This document shows positions 26,500 to 35,131 of a stretch of 64,000 bases of DNA, in pieces; position 1 is the first letter of the stretch; every line of letters starts with the position of its first letter. Made by a program: the position numbers and the translations under genes. The notes beneath the pieces are model-generated. The model was not told where the DNA came from. It searched no databases and was given only the letters and a program-made list of their open reading frames with translations. The stretch lies in contig NZ_FNSO01000004.1 in assembly GCF_900105945.1 (NCBI RefSeq), forward strand, positions 4,960,001 through 5,024,000. Reading direction: 5' to 3'. The stretch is from Amycolatopsis tolypomycina (GTDB lineage Bacteria; Actinomycetota; Actinomycetes; Mycobacteriales; Pseudonocardiaceae).

Positions 26500-26634
26500 G
26501 CCGAGCAGGTAGCCGTGATCTACGGCTCGCCCGGCTACTTCCGCATCTCCTTCGCCACCTCCGACGACGTGCTCGCCGAAGCGGGCACCCGCATCGCGCG
26601 CGCCTGCGCCGCCCTCACCGAGGAGCCGTCATGA
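26500..26634 (+). pseudogene. C-terminal remnant of a class I/II aminotransferase
   Basis: The last 45 or so residues of this frame read YGSPGYFRISFATSDDVL followed by a helix ending in a stop at 26634. This is the usual C-terminal end of PLP-dependent aspartate-type aminotransferases, including the substrate-binding Arg in the xxFRISFAT segment. The catalytic domain is absent, and the upstream 240 bp (26259-26499) are unassignable debris. The stop overlaps the aldolase ATG by 4 bp, so the pair was once a coupled operon. Confidence 0.65.
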
Positions 26635-27290
26635 CCCCGTTCACCCGCCCCGACCCGGCCCTGGTCAAGGACCTGAGCCGGTTCTCCGCGGCGACGATCC
26701 ACGAAGCACAGGGCCGTCGCGGCGCGCTGGCGTCGTCGATCAAGCCGGTGGACCACCGCATGGCGCTGTGCGGCCCGGCTTTCCCGGTGCGCTGCGCCCC
26801 GCGCGACTACCTCATGCTGCAAGTGGCGATCTCCTGCGCGCAGCCGGGCGACGTCATCGTGGTATCGGCCGGCGAATACCCCGAGGCCGGCTCGTTCGGC
26901 GACGTGCTGGCCAACGCGTGCCTCGCGAAGGGCATCGCCGGCCTCGTCACCGACACCGGTGTGCGGGACACAGCCGAGCTGCGGGAACTCGGGTTCCCGG
27001 TGTTCTCCCGCAGCGTGTCGATCAAGGGAACGGTCAAGGAGACGGTCAGCCCGCTGGCGGAACCGGTGCTGATCGGCGGCGAACTGGTCCGCCCGGGGGA
27101 CGTCGTCCGCGGCGACGCCGACGGGGTCGTCGTGGTCCGGCAGGAAGAGCTCGCCGAAGTCATCGACGCGTCTCAGGCTCGCGAAGCCGCCGAAGCCGCG
27201 TACATCGCGGCCTACCACGCCGGGAAATCGGTCATCGAGGTCAGCGGTCTCGCGCCCGTCCTGGCCGCGAAGGGGCTCGTCCTCGACTGA
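26631..27290 (+). CDS. RraA-fold aldolase (HMG/CHA aldolase type)
   Basis: A 219-residue RraA/HMG-aldolase-family protein. The active-site segment GLVTDTGVRD carries the conserved Arg112 and Asp113 that bind substrate and divalent metal in 4-hydroxy-4-methyl-2-oxoglutarate and 4-carboxy-4-hydroxy-2-oxoadipate aldolases, which also decarboxylate oxaloacetate. Such enzymes finish protocatechuate or gallate meta-cleavage pathways, so it may serve aromatic catabolism. The start at 26631 overlaps the aminotransferase remnant; an upstream in-frame extension is rejected. With its old partner deleted, its current promoter is uncertain. Confidence 0.88.
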   Translation: MTPFTRPDPALVKDLSRFSAATIHEAQGRRGALASSIKPVDHRMALCGPAFPVRCAPRDYLMLQVAISCAQPGDVIVVSAGEYPEAGSFGDVLANACLAKGIAGLVTDTGVRDTAELRELGFPVFSRSVSIKGTVKETVSPLAEPVLIGGELVRPGDVVRGDADGVVVVRQEELAEVIDASQAREAAEAAYIAAYHAGKSVIEVSGLAPVLAAKGLVLD

Positions 27291-27299
27291 CTCCCCCGG

Positions 27300-28271
27300 T
27301 CAGAGGTGACCGGCTCGCCGCAGCCGGGCGAAGGCGAACCAGCCCACCGGGACCCGGGACCAGAAGGTGACCACGCGGTGCAGCACGGCCGCCGCGAGCG
27401 CGACCGGGGGCTGGAGCCCCAGCGCGGTCAGCTGGGCCGCCAGGATCACCTCCGCCCCACCCGCTCCGCCGGGGACGGGCAGGACGCCGGCGAGCGCGCT
27501 GCCCGCCACGACGAGCAGGAGGTCGCCGAACGACCGCGTGGCGCCGAACGCCTGGACGGCCGCGGCCAGTGCCGCCGTCGTGCCCAGGGTCACCAGGAGG
27601 TTCCCGGCCAGCGCGAGCCCGGCTCGGCCCGGCGTGGCCAGCGCGAGCCGGAACGCCGTGAGCGTGGCGGCGGCGACCGACCGCACCCGGCCCGTCCACC
27701 GGCGGCCGGTCGCCGTGCACCGCAGCGCCGCCGCGGCGGCGGCGAGCAGCACCAGCACGACGATCGTCACCACCGGAACCGAAACCAGCGCACCGGCACC
27801 GGCCAGCCGCCCCGAGGCGATCAGGCCCGGCAGCGCCAGCGACACCGTCACGGCCACCGCGGCGGCCTGTGCCGCCCCGACCGCGCCCGCCGCGCCGGTG
27901 GTCGCGACCCCGCGCCGGTGCAGGAACCGGACGTTGGTGGCCATCCCGCCGAGGTTGGCGGGCGCGACCAGGTTCCCGAACGCGCCCGCCAGCTGCGCGG
28001 CCGTCGTCAGCCCCCACGGCAGCCGCACCGGCGCGACGGCCCGCAAGGCCAGCACGTTGCCGAGCAACGGCACGAGGAACACCGCCACCGCCGCGAAAAC
28101 CCAGGCGGGGTCGGCGGTCCCGAAGACCGCACCGAGGTCGGCGACGCCGGCCGTGCGGACGAAGGACACCAACGCCACCACGACGACCACGACGGCCGCG
28201 ACACGGATCAGCAAGTTGGCCGTGATCCGGCGTTTCGCGGGCGGGCAAGCAGCATTTCGGGTGTCGATCAC
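27300..28271 (-). CDS. YbhN/LPG-synthase-TM (UPF0104) membrane protein
   Basis: A 323-residue integral membrane protein with about eight hydrophobic segments. The family motifs PVPGGAGGAE and a following RVVTFW segment near the C-terminus mark the lysylphosphatidylglycerol-synthase transmembrane / flippase-like family. These proteins translocate or flip lipid-linked molecules, but most are uncharacterised and no soluble synthase domain is attached here. It is monocistronic and convergent with the aldolase gene, ending 10 bp from it. It has no obvious connection to the surrounding sugar genes. Confidence 0.85.
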   Translation of the reverse strand: MIDTRNAACPPAKRRITANLLIRVAAVVVVVVALVSFVRTAGVADLGAVFGTADPAWVFAAVAVFLVPLLGNVLALRAVAPVRLPWGLTTAAQLAGAFGNLVAPANLGGMATNVRFLHRRGVATTGAAGAVGAAQAAAVAVTVSLALPGLIASGRLAGAGALVSVPVVTIVVLVLLAAAAAALRCTATGRRWTGRVRSVAAATLTAFRLALATPGRAGLALAGNLLVTLGTTAALAAAVQAFGATRSFGDLLLVVAGSALAGVLPVPGGAGGAEVILAAQLTALGLQPPVALAAAVLHRVVTFWSRVPVGWFAFARLRRAGHL

Positions 28272-28327
28272 GGATCCATGCTCGGCGGCGCGGCCCCGGA
28301 AATCGTCAACCCCGCGCGGTCATCTCG

Positions 28328-28785
28328 CTACCGCAGCCGCGGTACTCGGTAGGGTGCGGTCGTGGGCCAGACGATCGCGCTGGTGGGAATGTTCGCGGTG
28401 AGCTGCCGGAAGTCGGCGGCGGGCACCGCTCCCTGGTCGCGCAGGGCGGTGGCGACGAGCCGGGCCACCTCGATCGCCCCGAGCGCCTGGAAGTGCGTGT
28501 TGTCCGCGCTGCCACTGGGGTAGTTCGGGTACTTGCCCGCCGGGAAGATCATGAAGTAGTTCTTCGTCCCTTCGACGCCCGCGCGGTTCCACAGCGCCGT
28601 GCTCAGCACGGTCAGGTCGACCAACGGCACCCGCTTGGCCGCCGCGAGTTCGCGCATCGCCCCCGGGTAGGCTCCGTGCGACGGGGCGATGACGCCCGCG
28701 CTGCCGAAGTGGCGGCGCTCGACCGGGGTCAGCCCGCCGCGCCGGCGGCGGTCATGCTGAGGAACGTCCGGCGTTGCATGGTCAT
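28328..28785 (-). pseudogene. Decayed rhamnogalacturonan acetylesterase (SGNH) with Tat signal
   Basis: Translation starts at ATG 28785 (GGGAG six bases upstream) with a twin-arginine signal, MTMQRRTFLSMTAAGA, and hits a stop after 18 residues. In another frame the C-terminal third of a family-12 rhamnogalacturonan acetylesterase follows, starting PVERRHF and keeping the DNTHF catalytic Asp-His motif. The GDS nucleophile block and most of the fold are missing. This is an internal deletion with a frameshift. It lies 29 bp after the double-domain esterase of the same family, so it is a third, degraded copy. Confidence 0.75.
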
Positions 28786-28814
28786 GACTGACTCCCGGGG
28801 TGAGGGGTGGGCGG

Positions 28815-30614
28815 CTACTTGAGGTAGCCGGCGAGGCCGATCTTCTGGTCGCGCAGCGCCTTCGCCACGACCCGCGCGATCCGGTCCGCGCCCGCGGCCT
28901 CGAAGTGCGTGTGGTCGTTGCAGAAGAACGCACCTACGGCACCCTTGCTGTAGTCACCGTCGTTCGGGCACAGCTTGAGGGCGTTGTAGAGGGTGTAGCT
29001 CAGCTTGTGCAGGTCGATCACGGGCGCGCCGGTGGCGGTGCCCGCGGCCGTGGTCGGAGTGAGGAACCCCCGGTTCCCGACGGCCGTGCTGCCGCTGCAG
29101 GTGATGGCCGCGACGGGGGTCAGCAGGACCGGGTGCGCGCCACGGCTCTTCGCCGCGTCGGCCATCATGGTGAGCAGGCTCTGGTAGCGTGCCGAGCCGA
29201 CGTGCCGCGGACAGTTCGCATCGCCGTCGTTGATGCCGAACTGGATGAACAGGTAGTCGCCCGCGTGCATCCCGTTCACCGGATCGAGCATGTCCCGCCA
29301 CCGCTGGGCGAACGCGTTCGGGCTCACCACGCATTCACCGGCGGAGTTCTTGGTGCCGGTCACGTTCGACTCGTACAGCCACGTTTGGATGCTGCGGCCC
29401 GACACGGCCTTGTTGACCACGCTCACCTGGTCGGTGAACAGCGCGTCGAACCGGTTGCCCCAGCCGACCGGGCACGACGACCTCGGATCTGCCATCGTCG
29501 AGTCACCAGCGAGCCAGACCTTGACCGTGGACGCTGCCGCCGCGGCCGGCCTCGCCGGCCGCGCCGCACAGGCCGGTGCGGCGCCCGTCCGCAGAAACGC
29601 CGCGGCGGGCAGGTGAGCGTCGGCCATGCCCTGGGTGACGAGGCCGGCCATGACCGTTCCGCCGTGCTCGGAGAAATGCGTCGAGTCCTGGACCCCGTCG
29701 TGCTGAGTGGTCAGGTAGATCGGCCAGGAAGCGCTTTCTCCGAGCTTTTCCAGCAGGGCCCGGCTGCGCGCGGTGAGGTCGACCAACGGCGTGCCGAGCT
29801 TGCCGGCGACGTCGCGGATGACCGCGGGCAGGTCGACACCGAGGGTGTTGACTACCAGTCCGGTCGGGGTGAGCTTGCCGTTCGCCCCGAACAGGTGCCG
29901 CACCGGCGGGGTGACCAGGACGGGCAGCCCACCACGCTGACGGACGCCGTCGACGAGCTTGCCCAGGTTGGCCCGGAACGTGCTTTCGGGCGTGGTCTTG
30001 TCGTTGTGCGCCAGCTGGATCAGCACTTGGTCGCCGGCCCGGATCAACGGCTGCACGGTGGCGAACAGCCGCGGGTTGCTCAGCCAGCTCACGGTGCTCT
30101 CCCCCGAGTCCGCGTAGTTGGCGACCACGGTCCCCGGCTTGAGCAGCTGCGGCAGTTTCTGCGCCCAGCCCCGCTTCGGGCCGTTGAGCCAGTCCGACGC
30201 GGTGGAGTCGCTGATCACGAACAGCCGGGGCCGGCGCACGGGTGTCACGGAGACGTTCGACGCGGCAGGCCGGCTTCCGGTGAGGTGGACCTGCAGGCCG
30301 GGCTTCCCCGTTCCCTCCTCGCCGGTGGGCATGCTTTCCGGGCTGCGCACGTTCACCGCCAGCACCTCCCGGCGGAACTCCCCGGCGCGGGTGCTCACCG
30401 GCGCGAGCATCGTGCGGCGCGCTTCGACCTGCACACCGGTCTGCGCGGCCTGGCTCGCGCTGCCCAAGTTCACCGTGACCTCGTAGTCGCCGGGCGCGAC
30501 GTTGAAGGAGTAGTCGACAGCGGTCGGCGTGGCGGCGCCGGCAGCCCCCTCGGTCACGGCGAGCCCGGCCACGAGCAGCACGGCGGCTCCGGCAGTGCGC
30601 CGCACCCGGCTCAC
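28815..30614 (-). CDS. Secreted two-domain rhamnogalacturonan/pectin acetylesterase
   Basis: A 599-residue exported protein. A signal peptide (about residues 1-28) is followed by a beta-sandwich of the type found before these esterases (33-125). SGNH domain 1 runs 131-335 (Ser137 in SDST, Asn204, Asp310/His313) and SGNH domain 2 runs 366-599 (Ser372 in GDST, Asn462, Asp567/His570). Both triads look complete. The GTG start overlaps the GH53 stop by 4 bp. Two fused acetylesterase domains are unusual and may remove acetyl groups from different positions of rhamnogalacturonan. Confidence 0.88.
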   Translation of the reverse strand: MSRVRRTAGAAVLLVAGLAVTEGAAGAATPTAVDYSFNVAPGDYEVTVNLGSASQAAQTGVQVEARRTMLAPVSTRAGEFRREVLAVNVRSPESMPTGEEGTGKPGLQVHLTGSRPAASNVSVTPVRRPRLFVISDSTASDWLNGPKRGWAQKLPQLLKPGTVVANYADSGESTVSWLSNPRLFATVQPLIRAGDQVLIQLAHNDKTTPESTFRANLGKLVDGVRQRGGLPVLVTPPVRHLFGANGKLTPTGLVVNTLGVDLPAVIRDVAGKLGTPLVDLTARSRALLEKLGESASWPIYLTTQHDGVQDSTHFSEHGGTVMAGLVTQGMADAHLPAAAFLRTGAAPACAARPARPAAAAASTVKVWLAGDSTMADPRSSCPVGWGNRFDALFTDQVSVVNKAVSGRSIQTWLYESNVTGTKNSAGECVVSPNAFAQRWRDMLDPVNGMHAGDYLFIQFGINDGDANCPRHVGSARYQSLLTMMADAAKSRGAHPVLLTPVAAITCSGSTAVGNRGFLTPTTAAGTATGAPVIDLHKLSYTLYNALKLCPNDGDYSKGAVGAFFCNDHTHFEAAGADRIARVVAKALRDQKIGLAGYLK

Positions 30615-31660
30615 CGGAACCCGTCCATGATGGCGGTGGGCCGGCGGGTGGCGGCGTCCCAGGCGACGTTGGCGTAGCCGGTGAACGGCGAGTAGCCCTC
30701 GGGTTCCCAGTAGAAGAGGCCCTGCCCGCCGTTGCTCTTGAGCGCGTTGAGGTAGGCGACCAATGAGGCCTTGGTGGCGGAGACCTTGCTGACGGGACCG
30801 CCGAACTCGCTCTGCATGAACGGCTTGCGGTAGGCGTCGGAGATCTTCTTCATGTTCCCGACGATCCCGGCAGCCAGGCTCGCGCTGCCGTAGGAGGAGA
30901 ACACGGACATGTCCCACTTGCCGCCGTTGCCCGCGTACCGGCTGAAGAAGGTCTGCATCGAATCGTACTTCTGGGGCTGGGCGAGGTGGATGCACACGGT
31001 CGTGTACGGCGAGACCTGCTTGACCTGGTTGTAGGCCGCATTCAGCAGGCCGGTCATCTGACCTGGGTTCGAAACGCCGCCGATCGGGCGGCAGATGCCA
31101 CTGTTGATCTCATTGCCGATCTGAACCCACGTGGGGAGCACGTCGTTGCTCTTCATGACGTTCATCGTCTGGTTGACGTAGGAGTTCATGGCCGACAACA
31201 TCTGGTTGTAGTTCATGTTCTTCCACGCCCCTGGCGGGTTCTGCACGCCGACGGAGTTCCAGGTGTCGCCGAACATGTAGTCCAGCATGATGGCCATACC
31301 CGCAGCCTTGATCCGCTTGGCGAAGGTGGCGACTTCGGTGATGCTGCAGTGGCCGTTGGCCGGGTCGCCGGGCGGGTTGACGAACGTGCGCAACCGGATG
31401 GCGTTGATGCCGTAGCCCTTGAGGATGGTCAGCAGGTCCTGGCTCTGCCCGGCGGCGTTCTTCCAAGTGTAGCCACGGGCTTCCATCTGCGGCGCCCAGC
31501 TGATGTCGGCGCCTTTGAAGAAGGCGGCCGCGGCATTCGCGGTATGCGCTCCCAAGGCGAGCGCGCCCACGCCGGCGGCCGCGCCGAGGAGCACGCTGCG
31601 GCGCGCCAGCCGGGTCGAGCCGATTCCTGGCTTTTCGTCCGGAGTTCCACAACCGGTCAT
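30611..31660 (-). CDS. GH53 endo-beta-1,4-galactanase, Tat-exported
   Basis: A 349-residue GH53 enzyme. It has a twin-arginine signal (RR at 20-21 followed by SVLLG and a hydrophobic stretch, cleavage near ANA at 41-43) and the catalytic barrel. The acid/base is Glu184 (GNEINSG) and the nucleophile Glu285 (QSEFGG). ATG 31660 is chosen because GGGAG lies 5 bases upstream and the twin-arginine signal follows. It cleaves beta-1,4-galactan, the neutral side chain of rhamnogalacturonan I, outside the cell. A perfect palindrome about 40 bp upstream marks a probable operator. Confidence 0.92.
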   Translation of the reverse strand: MTGCGTPDEKPGIGSTRLARRSVLLGAAAGVGALALGAHTANAAAAFFKGADISWAPQMEARGYTWKNAAGQSQDLLTILKGYGINAIRLRTFVNPPGDPANGHCSITEVATFAKRIKAAGMAIMLDYMFGDTWNSVGVQNPPGAWKNMNYNQMLSAMNSYVNQTMNVMKSNDVLPTWVQIGNEINSGICRPIGGVSNPGQMTGLLNAAYNQVKQVSPYTTVCIHLAQPQKYDSMQTFFSRYAGNGGKWDMSVFSSYGSASLAAGIVGNMKKISDAYRKPFMQSEFGGPVSKVSATKASLVAYLNALKSNGGQGLFYWEPEGYSPFTGYANVAWDAATRRPTAIMDGFR

Positions 31661-31700
31661 TCGATCTCCCTTGATCGACGACAAGCCGCGCGGGTCCGAA

Positions 31701-31712
31701 TTGAACGTTCAA
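31701..31712. promoter_or_regulatory. Perfect palindrome TTGAACGTTCAA before the galactanase operon
   Basis: This 12-bp perfect palindrome with a central CG sits 41 bp before the GH53 start, in the 122-bp gap behind the PmoA-like gene. The centre suits a LacI-family repressor. Its sequence differs from the GGAAAACG-type sites nearby, so it may be read by the other of the two LacI proteins at 36962 and 38159. Confidence 0.5.
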
Positions 31713-31782
31713 AACCTATGCGCGGTATTGGTGATAATGGAACCTCATATGCGCCGTCCTGACAAGACTCCATTGATTGGAG

Positions 31783-32694
31783 TTATTCGTTCCCGTCGGT
31801 CGAATTCATCGAATCGCGCCGCTGCCACTGATGGCTATCCACATAGGACTCGATGCGTGCCCGGTCCCACGCTCCGTTCCCCACCACGACGCGGTAACAC
31901 AGTCGCAAGGTTTCCCCCGGCTCGAGGACGAGCTTGTCGAAGAACGCGAAGGAAGGGTTCACCGCGGGGAACGGGTCGGTGCGCACGAACCAGCGCGTGA
32001 CCTCGTTGCCCGGGTGGTCGAGGAACACCAGCGTCGACGCCCGGTCCACCTCGTCGTGCTGCCCGACATAGGCGAGCCAGGACGCCCCCTTGCCCATCAT
32101 CTCCGGACCACCCTGCCCGTCCGCGGCGATGACCTCCCCACCGGTGAACGCCCGCGGCCCGCGCCAGAACAGTCCCGTGTACCCGGCCAGGTCCCGCCCG
32201 CTCGTCGTCGGGCTGCCGAAGACAAGCGGCTCGCCGCGGACGTTCGTCAGCTCGGTGCTGAACCGCAAGGCCCACGAGTCGCTTTCGACGTCCTGAACGG
32301 CGAGCTCCCGGATCTCGTCCACCCAGTGCTCGCCGGCCTGGGTGTGCCAGGTCAGCCGTTCGGCGAAGCCGGTGGCGTGCGGCACCAGCTCCTCGTGCCG
32401 CATGGTGCCGACGTTCGCCAGTTCCAGGTAGCCGCGGTCCCGCACATAGGTCACCCCGCCCCAGAAGTTCTGCCCGGACACGTCCGTGGCGGTCATCTGG
32501 ATCCCCTTGTGCCACCGGTGGTCGTTCGGCCGGTAGGCCGTCACGACGTCGCCCGCCAGCGTGCGCACGGGGTGTAGGTACGGCTTCGGGCCTTCGAACG
32601 CCGATCCCTCCGGCCGGTACACGTAGCGGAACAGCTCGGCATCCCCGGCGCGCACCGTCAGGACGTCATCCACCCGGTCGATGGCGAGGTTCAT
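31783..32694 (-). CDS. PmoA-family (DUF6807) protein
   Basis: A 303-residue beta-rich protein of the PmoA family. A conserved PNDHRWHKG motif in the first third and FDHPGN-like signatures later are recognisable. The name comes from an annotation as a methane-oxygenase subunit, which has no basis for these cytoplasmic proteins. They usually sit beside Gfo/Idh oxidoreductases in sugar operons and their role is unknown. Its ATG overlaps the Gfo/Idh stop by 4 bp (ATGA), which strongly supports joint function. It is the last gene of the importer operon. Confidence 0.85.
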   Translation of the reverse strand: MNLAIDRVDDVLTVRAGDAELFRYVYRPEGSAFEGPKPYLHPVRTLAGDVVTAYRPNDHRWHKGIQMTATDVSGQNFWGGVTYVRDRGYLELANVGTMRHEELVPHATGFAERLTWHTQAGEHWVDEIRELAVQDVESDSWALRFSTELTNVRGEPLVFGSPTTSGRDLAGYTGLFWRGPRAFTGGEVIAADGQGGPEMMGKGASWLAYVGQHDEVDRASTLVFLDHPGNEVTRWFVRTDPFPAVNPSFAFFDKLVLEPGETLRLCYRVVVGNGAWDRARIESYVDSHQWQRRDSMNSTDGNE

Positions 32695-33788
32695 CGGGCC
32701 ACCACCGCCCACGGTGCTCCGGTGCCGTCCATCCGCTGGTAGAACGGGCTCTCCGGAGTTATCTCTCCACACTGGACCGGTTGCCCGGTGAACGCGGAGG
32801 CGTACAGCGCCGCGATGAATTCCATGGTGTTCCGCGCGTCCGCACTCGTCACCGGCGGCGGGTCGCCCCGGTCGAGCGCGTCGAGCACCGCCACCACCTG
32901 GCTTTCGTGGCTGCTGGGTGAACTCGGCTTGCCGTGGGGCCACCGCGCCAGGGCGTCCTCGTGCCCGCGGGCCGGGGTCACCGTCCAGTCCTCGTCGGTG
33001 TAGCCGTACAAGTGCTCCACCTCCACCGTGGCGTGCTCGTAGTCGAATCTCAGCGAGGACGTCTCTCTCGGCGAGAGCACGGAGTTCACGACCGTCGCCA
33101 CCGCTCCGCACGCGAAGGTGACCAGCGCCATCGACACGTCCTCGGTACTCACCGCGCGCGCCTGCCGCGCGGCGAGCGCCCGGACCTCCCGCCAGGGGCC
33201 GAGCACGGACAGCAGCAGGTCGAACTGGTGGATGCCGTGGCCCATCGTCGGGCCGCCGCCCTCGCTGTCCCAGGACCCTCGCCACGGCACCGCGAAGTAG
33301 TCGTCGTCGCGGTACCAGAGAGTGGCGCAGGTGGCCAGCAAGGGCCTGCCCAGCTGTCCCGCTTCGGTCAACGCGCGCAGCCGGACGGCCGCGGCCCCGA
33401 AACGGTGCTGGAAGACGGTGGCGACCTGGGCACTCGAACGCCGCTCCGCCGCGACCAGTTCGTCCATCTCCGCCAGGGACCGCGCCGGCGGCTTCTCCAC
33501 CAGCACGGTGACCCCCGCGTCCAGGCACTCGATCGCCAGTGGCGCGTGCTGCCCCGGCGGGGTGCACAGGTGCACCAGGTCCACGTCCTCGTGCGCGAGC
33601 TGCTCGGTCAGGTTCGGGTACTTGCGGGGAACGCCGTGCTCGGCGGCGAAGGCCCGGGCCCGGCCGAGGTCGAGGTCGACGACCGCGACCAGGCGGGCCC
33701 GCTCGCCCGCGGCGCGTACGGCCGAGGCGTGGGCGTTCGCGATCGCCCCGGTTCCGACGATCGCGGTGCGGTGGATCCGCGCCGGCAT
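32691..33788 (-). CDS. Gfo/Idh/MocA-family sugar oxidoreductase
   Basis: A 365-residue NAD(P)-dependent oxidoreductase. The Rossmann motif is IVGTGAIANAH near the N-terminus and the family EKP motif is VEKPPARS, followed by the C-terminal alpha/beta substrate domain with a GGGPTMGHGIHQFD segment carrying the likely catalytic His. It would oxidise or epimerise a sugar or a sugar acid delivered by the importer. It follows the binding-protein gene by 26 bp and is coupled to the PmoA-like gene. Confidence 0.9.
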   Translation of the reverse strand: MPARIHRTAIVGTGAIANAHASAVRAAGERARLVAVVDLDLGRARAFAAEHGVPRKYPNLTEQLAHEDVDLVHLCTPPGQHAPLAIECLDAGVTVLVEKPPARSLAEMDELVAAERRSSAQVATVFQHRFGAAAVRLRALTEAGQLGRPLLATCATLWYRDDDYFAVPWRGSWDSEGGGPTMGHGIHQFDLLLSVLGPWREVRALAARQARAVSTEDVSMALVTFACGAVATVVNSVLSPRETSSLRFDYEHATVEVEHLYGYTDEDWTVTPARGHEDALARWPHGKPSSPSSHESQVVAVLDALDRGDPPPVTSADARNTMEFIAALYASAFTGQPVQCGEITPESPFYQRMDGTGAPWAVVAR

Positions 33789-33814
33789 GGCGCTCCCTTC
33801 TCCGGTCCGGAGAC

Positions 33815-35110
33815 CTACTTGGCGGCGTCGACGTCGGCCTGCAGTTCGGTGCGGAACGCCTTCGCGGCCGCGTCCGGCGTGGCCCGGGCGAACAGGACGT
33901 CCTCGGCGTGCCGCTTGAGGATCGTCTCGACGGTGCTGGCGCCGTTGGGCGTCACCCGTGGCGGGTCACTGACCTTGAGCTGGTTCAGGAAGTCGGCCGC
34001 GGCCTTGTCGGTGGGCTTGAGACTGCCGTCGATGCCCGCGCGGATCTTCGGGTTGGCCGGGACGCCGCGGTCGGTCAGCATGATCTTCGCCGCGTCCGGG
34101 TCGTTGGCGAGGAAGTCCAGCAGCAGCGCGGCTTCCGCCGGGTGCTTCGAACGAGCCGAGACGGACCAGAACATCGAGGGCTTGTAGTACGCGGCGGGCG
34201 TCGTGGCCTCACCGGGCATCCTGAGCAGCTTCAGTTTCTGGCCGCTGGCCGCCGATAGCGCGGTCAGCTGGGTGTTCCAGCAGAAGCCGAACGCGGTCGC
34301 GTGGGTGGCCACGGCCGTCTGGGCGAGCGTGCCGCCCGCCTTCTCGATGGTGACCGAAGGCGGCGGTGCGGCCCCACCGTGGGCCAGGTCGAGCAGGTAG
34401 GCGAAGTAGCGGGTGAGGACTTCGGGTTTGACGGCGACGTTGCCCTTGTCGTCGAACAGTGACCCGCCCGCCTGCCGGGCCCAGACCTGCAGCCCGCCTG
34501 CGTCGCTGAACCCGGGCGACTGCACGCCCCACACCGAGCCGCCGCCGGCCTTCGACACCTGTTCCCCGACCCGCTTCAGGTCGTCCCACGTCCAGGTGTT
34601 GTCGTTCGGAAGCGGGACGTGGTATTTGGCCAGCAGGTCGGTGTTGGCCACGATGGCGTACGAGCCGAGGCCCACCGGCAAGCCGTACTGCTGTCCGTCG
34701 ATCGCACCGGTGGCCAGCGCCTTGGCGTCGAAGTCGGCCGTGTTCAGGTGCGACTTCTCGGTGTTCAGGTCCAGCAACGCGCCGCGCTGGGCGTAGGAAG
34801 CCAGGTAGAGCTCGTCCATCTGGATGACGTCCGGCGCATCGTTCGCCGCGACGGTGGTCGCCAGGCTGTCCCAGTAGCTGTTCCAGTCCTTGAACTCCCC
34901 GCGCACGGTGATGTTCGGGTGCTTCTTCTGGAACAGCTCGATCACCTGCTGGGTCCGCTTGTGCCGGTCGTCGGCGCCCCACCAGGAGAAGCGCAGCGTC
35001 ACCGGCCCCGCCGAGAGCTCGTCACCCCCGCCTGAGGAGGACGAACAAGCGACCGCCAAGGACGCGGTCATCGACAGCAGGACCGCCCACACGAGGTGTC
35101 TCGTCCGCAT
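33815..35110 (-). CDS. CUT1 ABC transporter sugar-binding lipoprotein
   Basis: A 431-residue family-1 solute-binding protein with signal peptide and lipobox (LAVAC, lipidation at the Cys), then a Ser/Gly linker. Unusually for these operons it is the third gene, after the two permeases, separated by 21 bp. The substrate is probably a galacto-oligosaccharide or rhamnogalacturonan fragment released by the GH53 and esterases, which is inference from position. Confidence 0.92.
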   Translation of the reverse strand: MRTRHLVWAVLLSMTASLAVACSSSSGGGDELSAGPVTLRFSWWGADDRHKRTQQVIELFQKKHPNITVRGEFKDWNSYWDSLATTVAANDAPDVIQMDELYLASYAQRGALLDLNTEKSHLNTADFDAKALATGAIDGQQYGLPVGLGSYAIVANTDLLAKYHVPLPNDNTWTWDDLKRVGEQVSKAGGGSVWGVQSPGFSDAGGLQVWARQAGGSLFDDKGNVAVKPEVLTRYFAYLLDLAHGGAAPPPSVTIEKAGGTLAQTAVATHATAFGFCWNTQLTALSAASGQKLKLLRMPGEATTPAAYYKPSMFWSVSARSKHPAEAALLLDFLANDPDAAKIMLTDRGVPANPKIRAGIDGSLKPTDKAAADFLNQLKVSDPPRVTPNGASTVETILKRHAEDVLFARATPDAAAKAFRTELQADVDAAK

Positions 35111-35131
35111 GGCCTTGTTTCCTTTCCGGGG

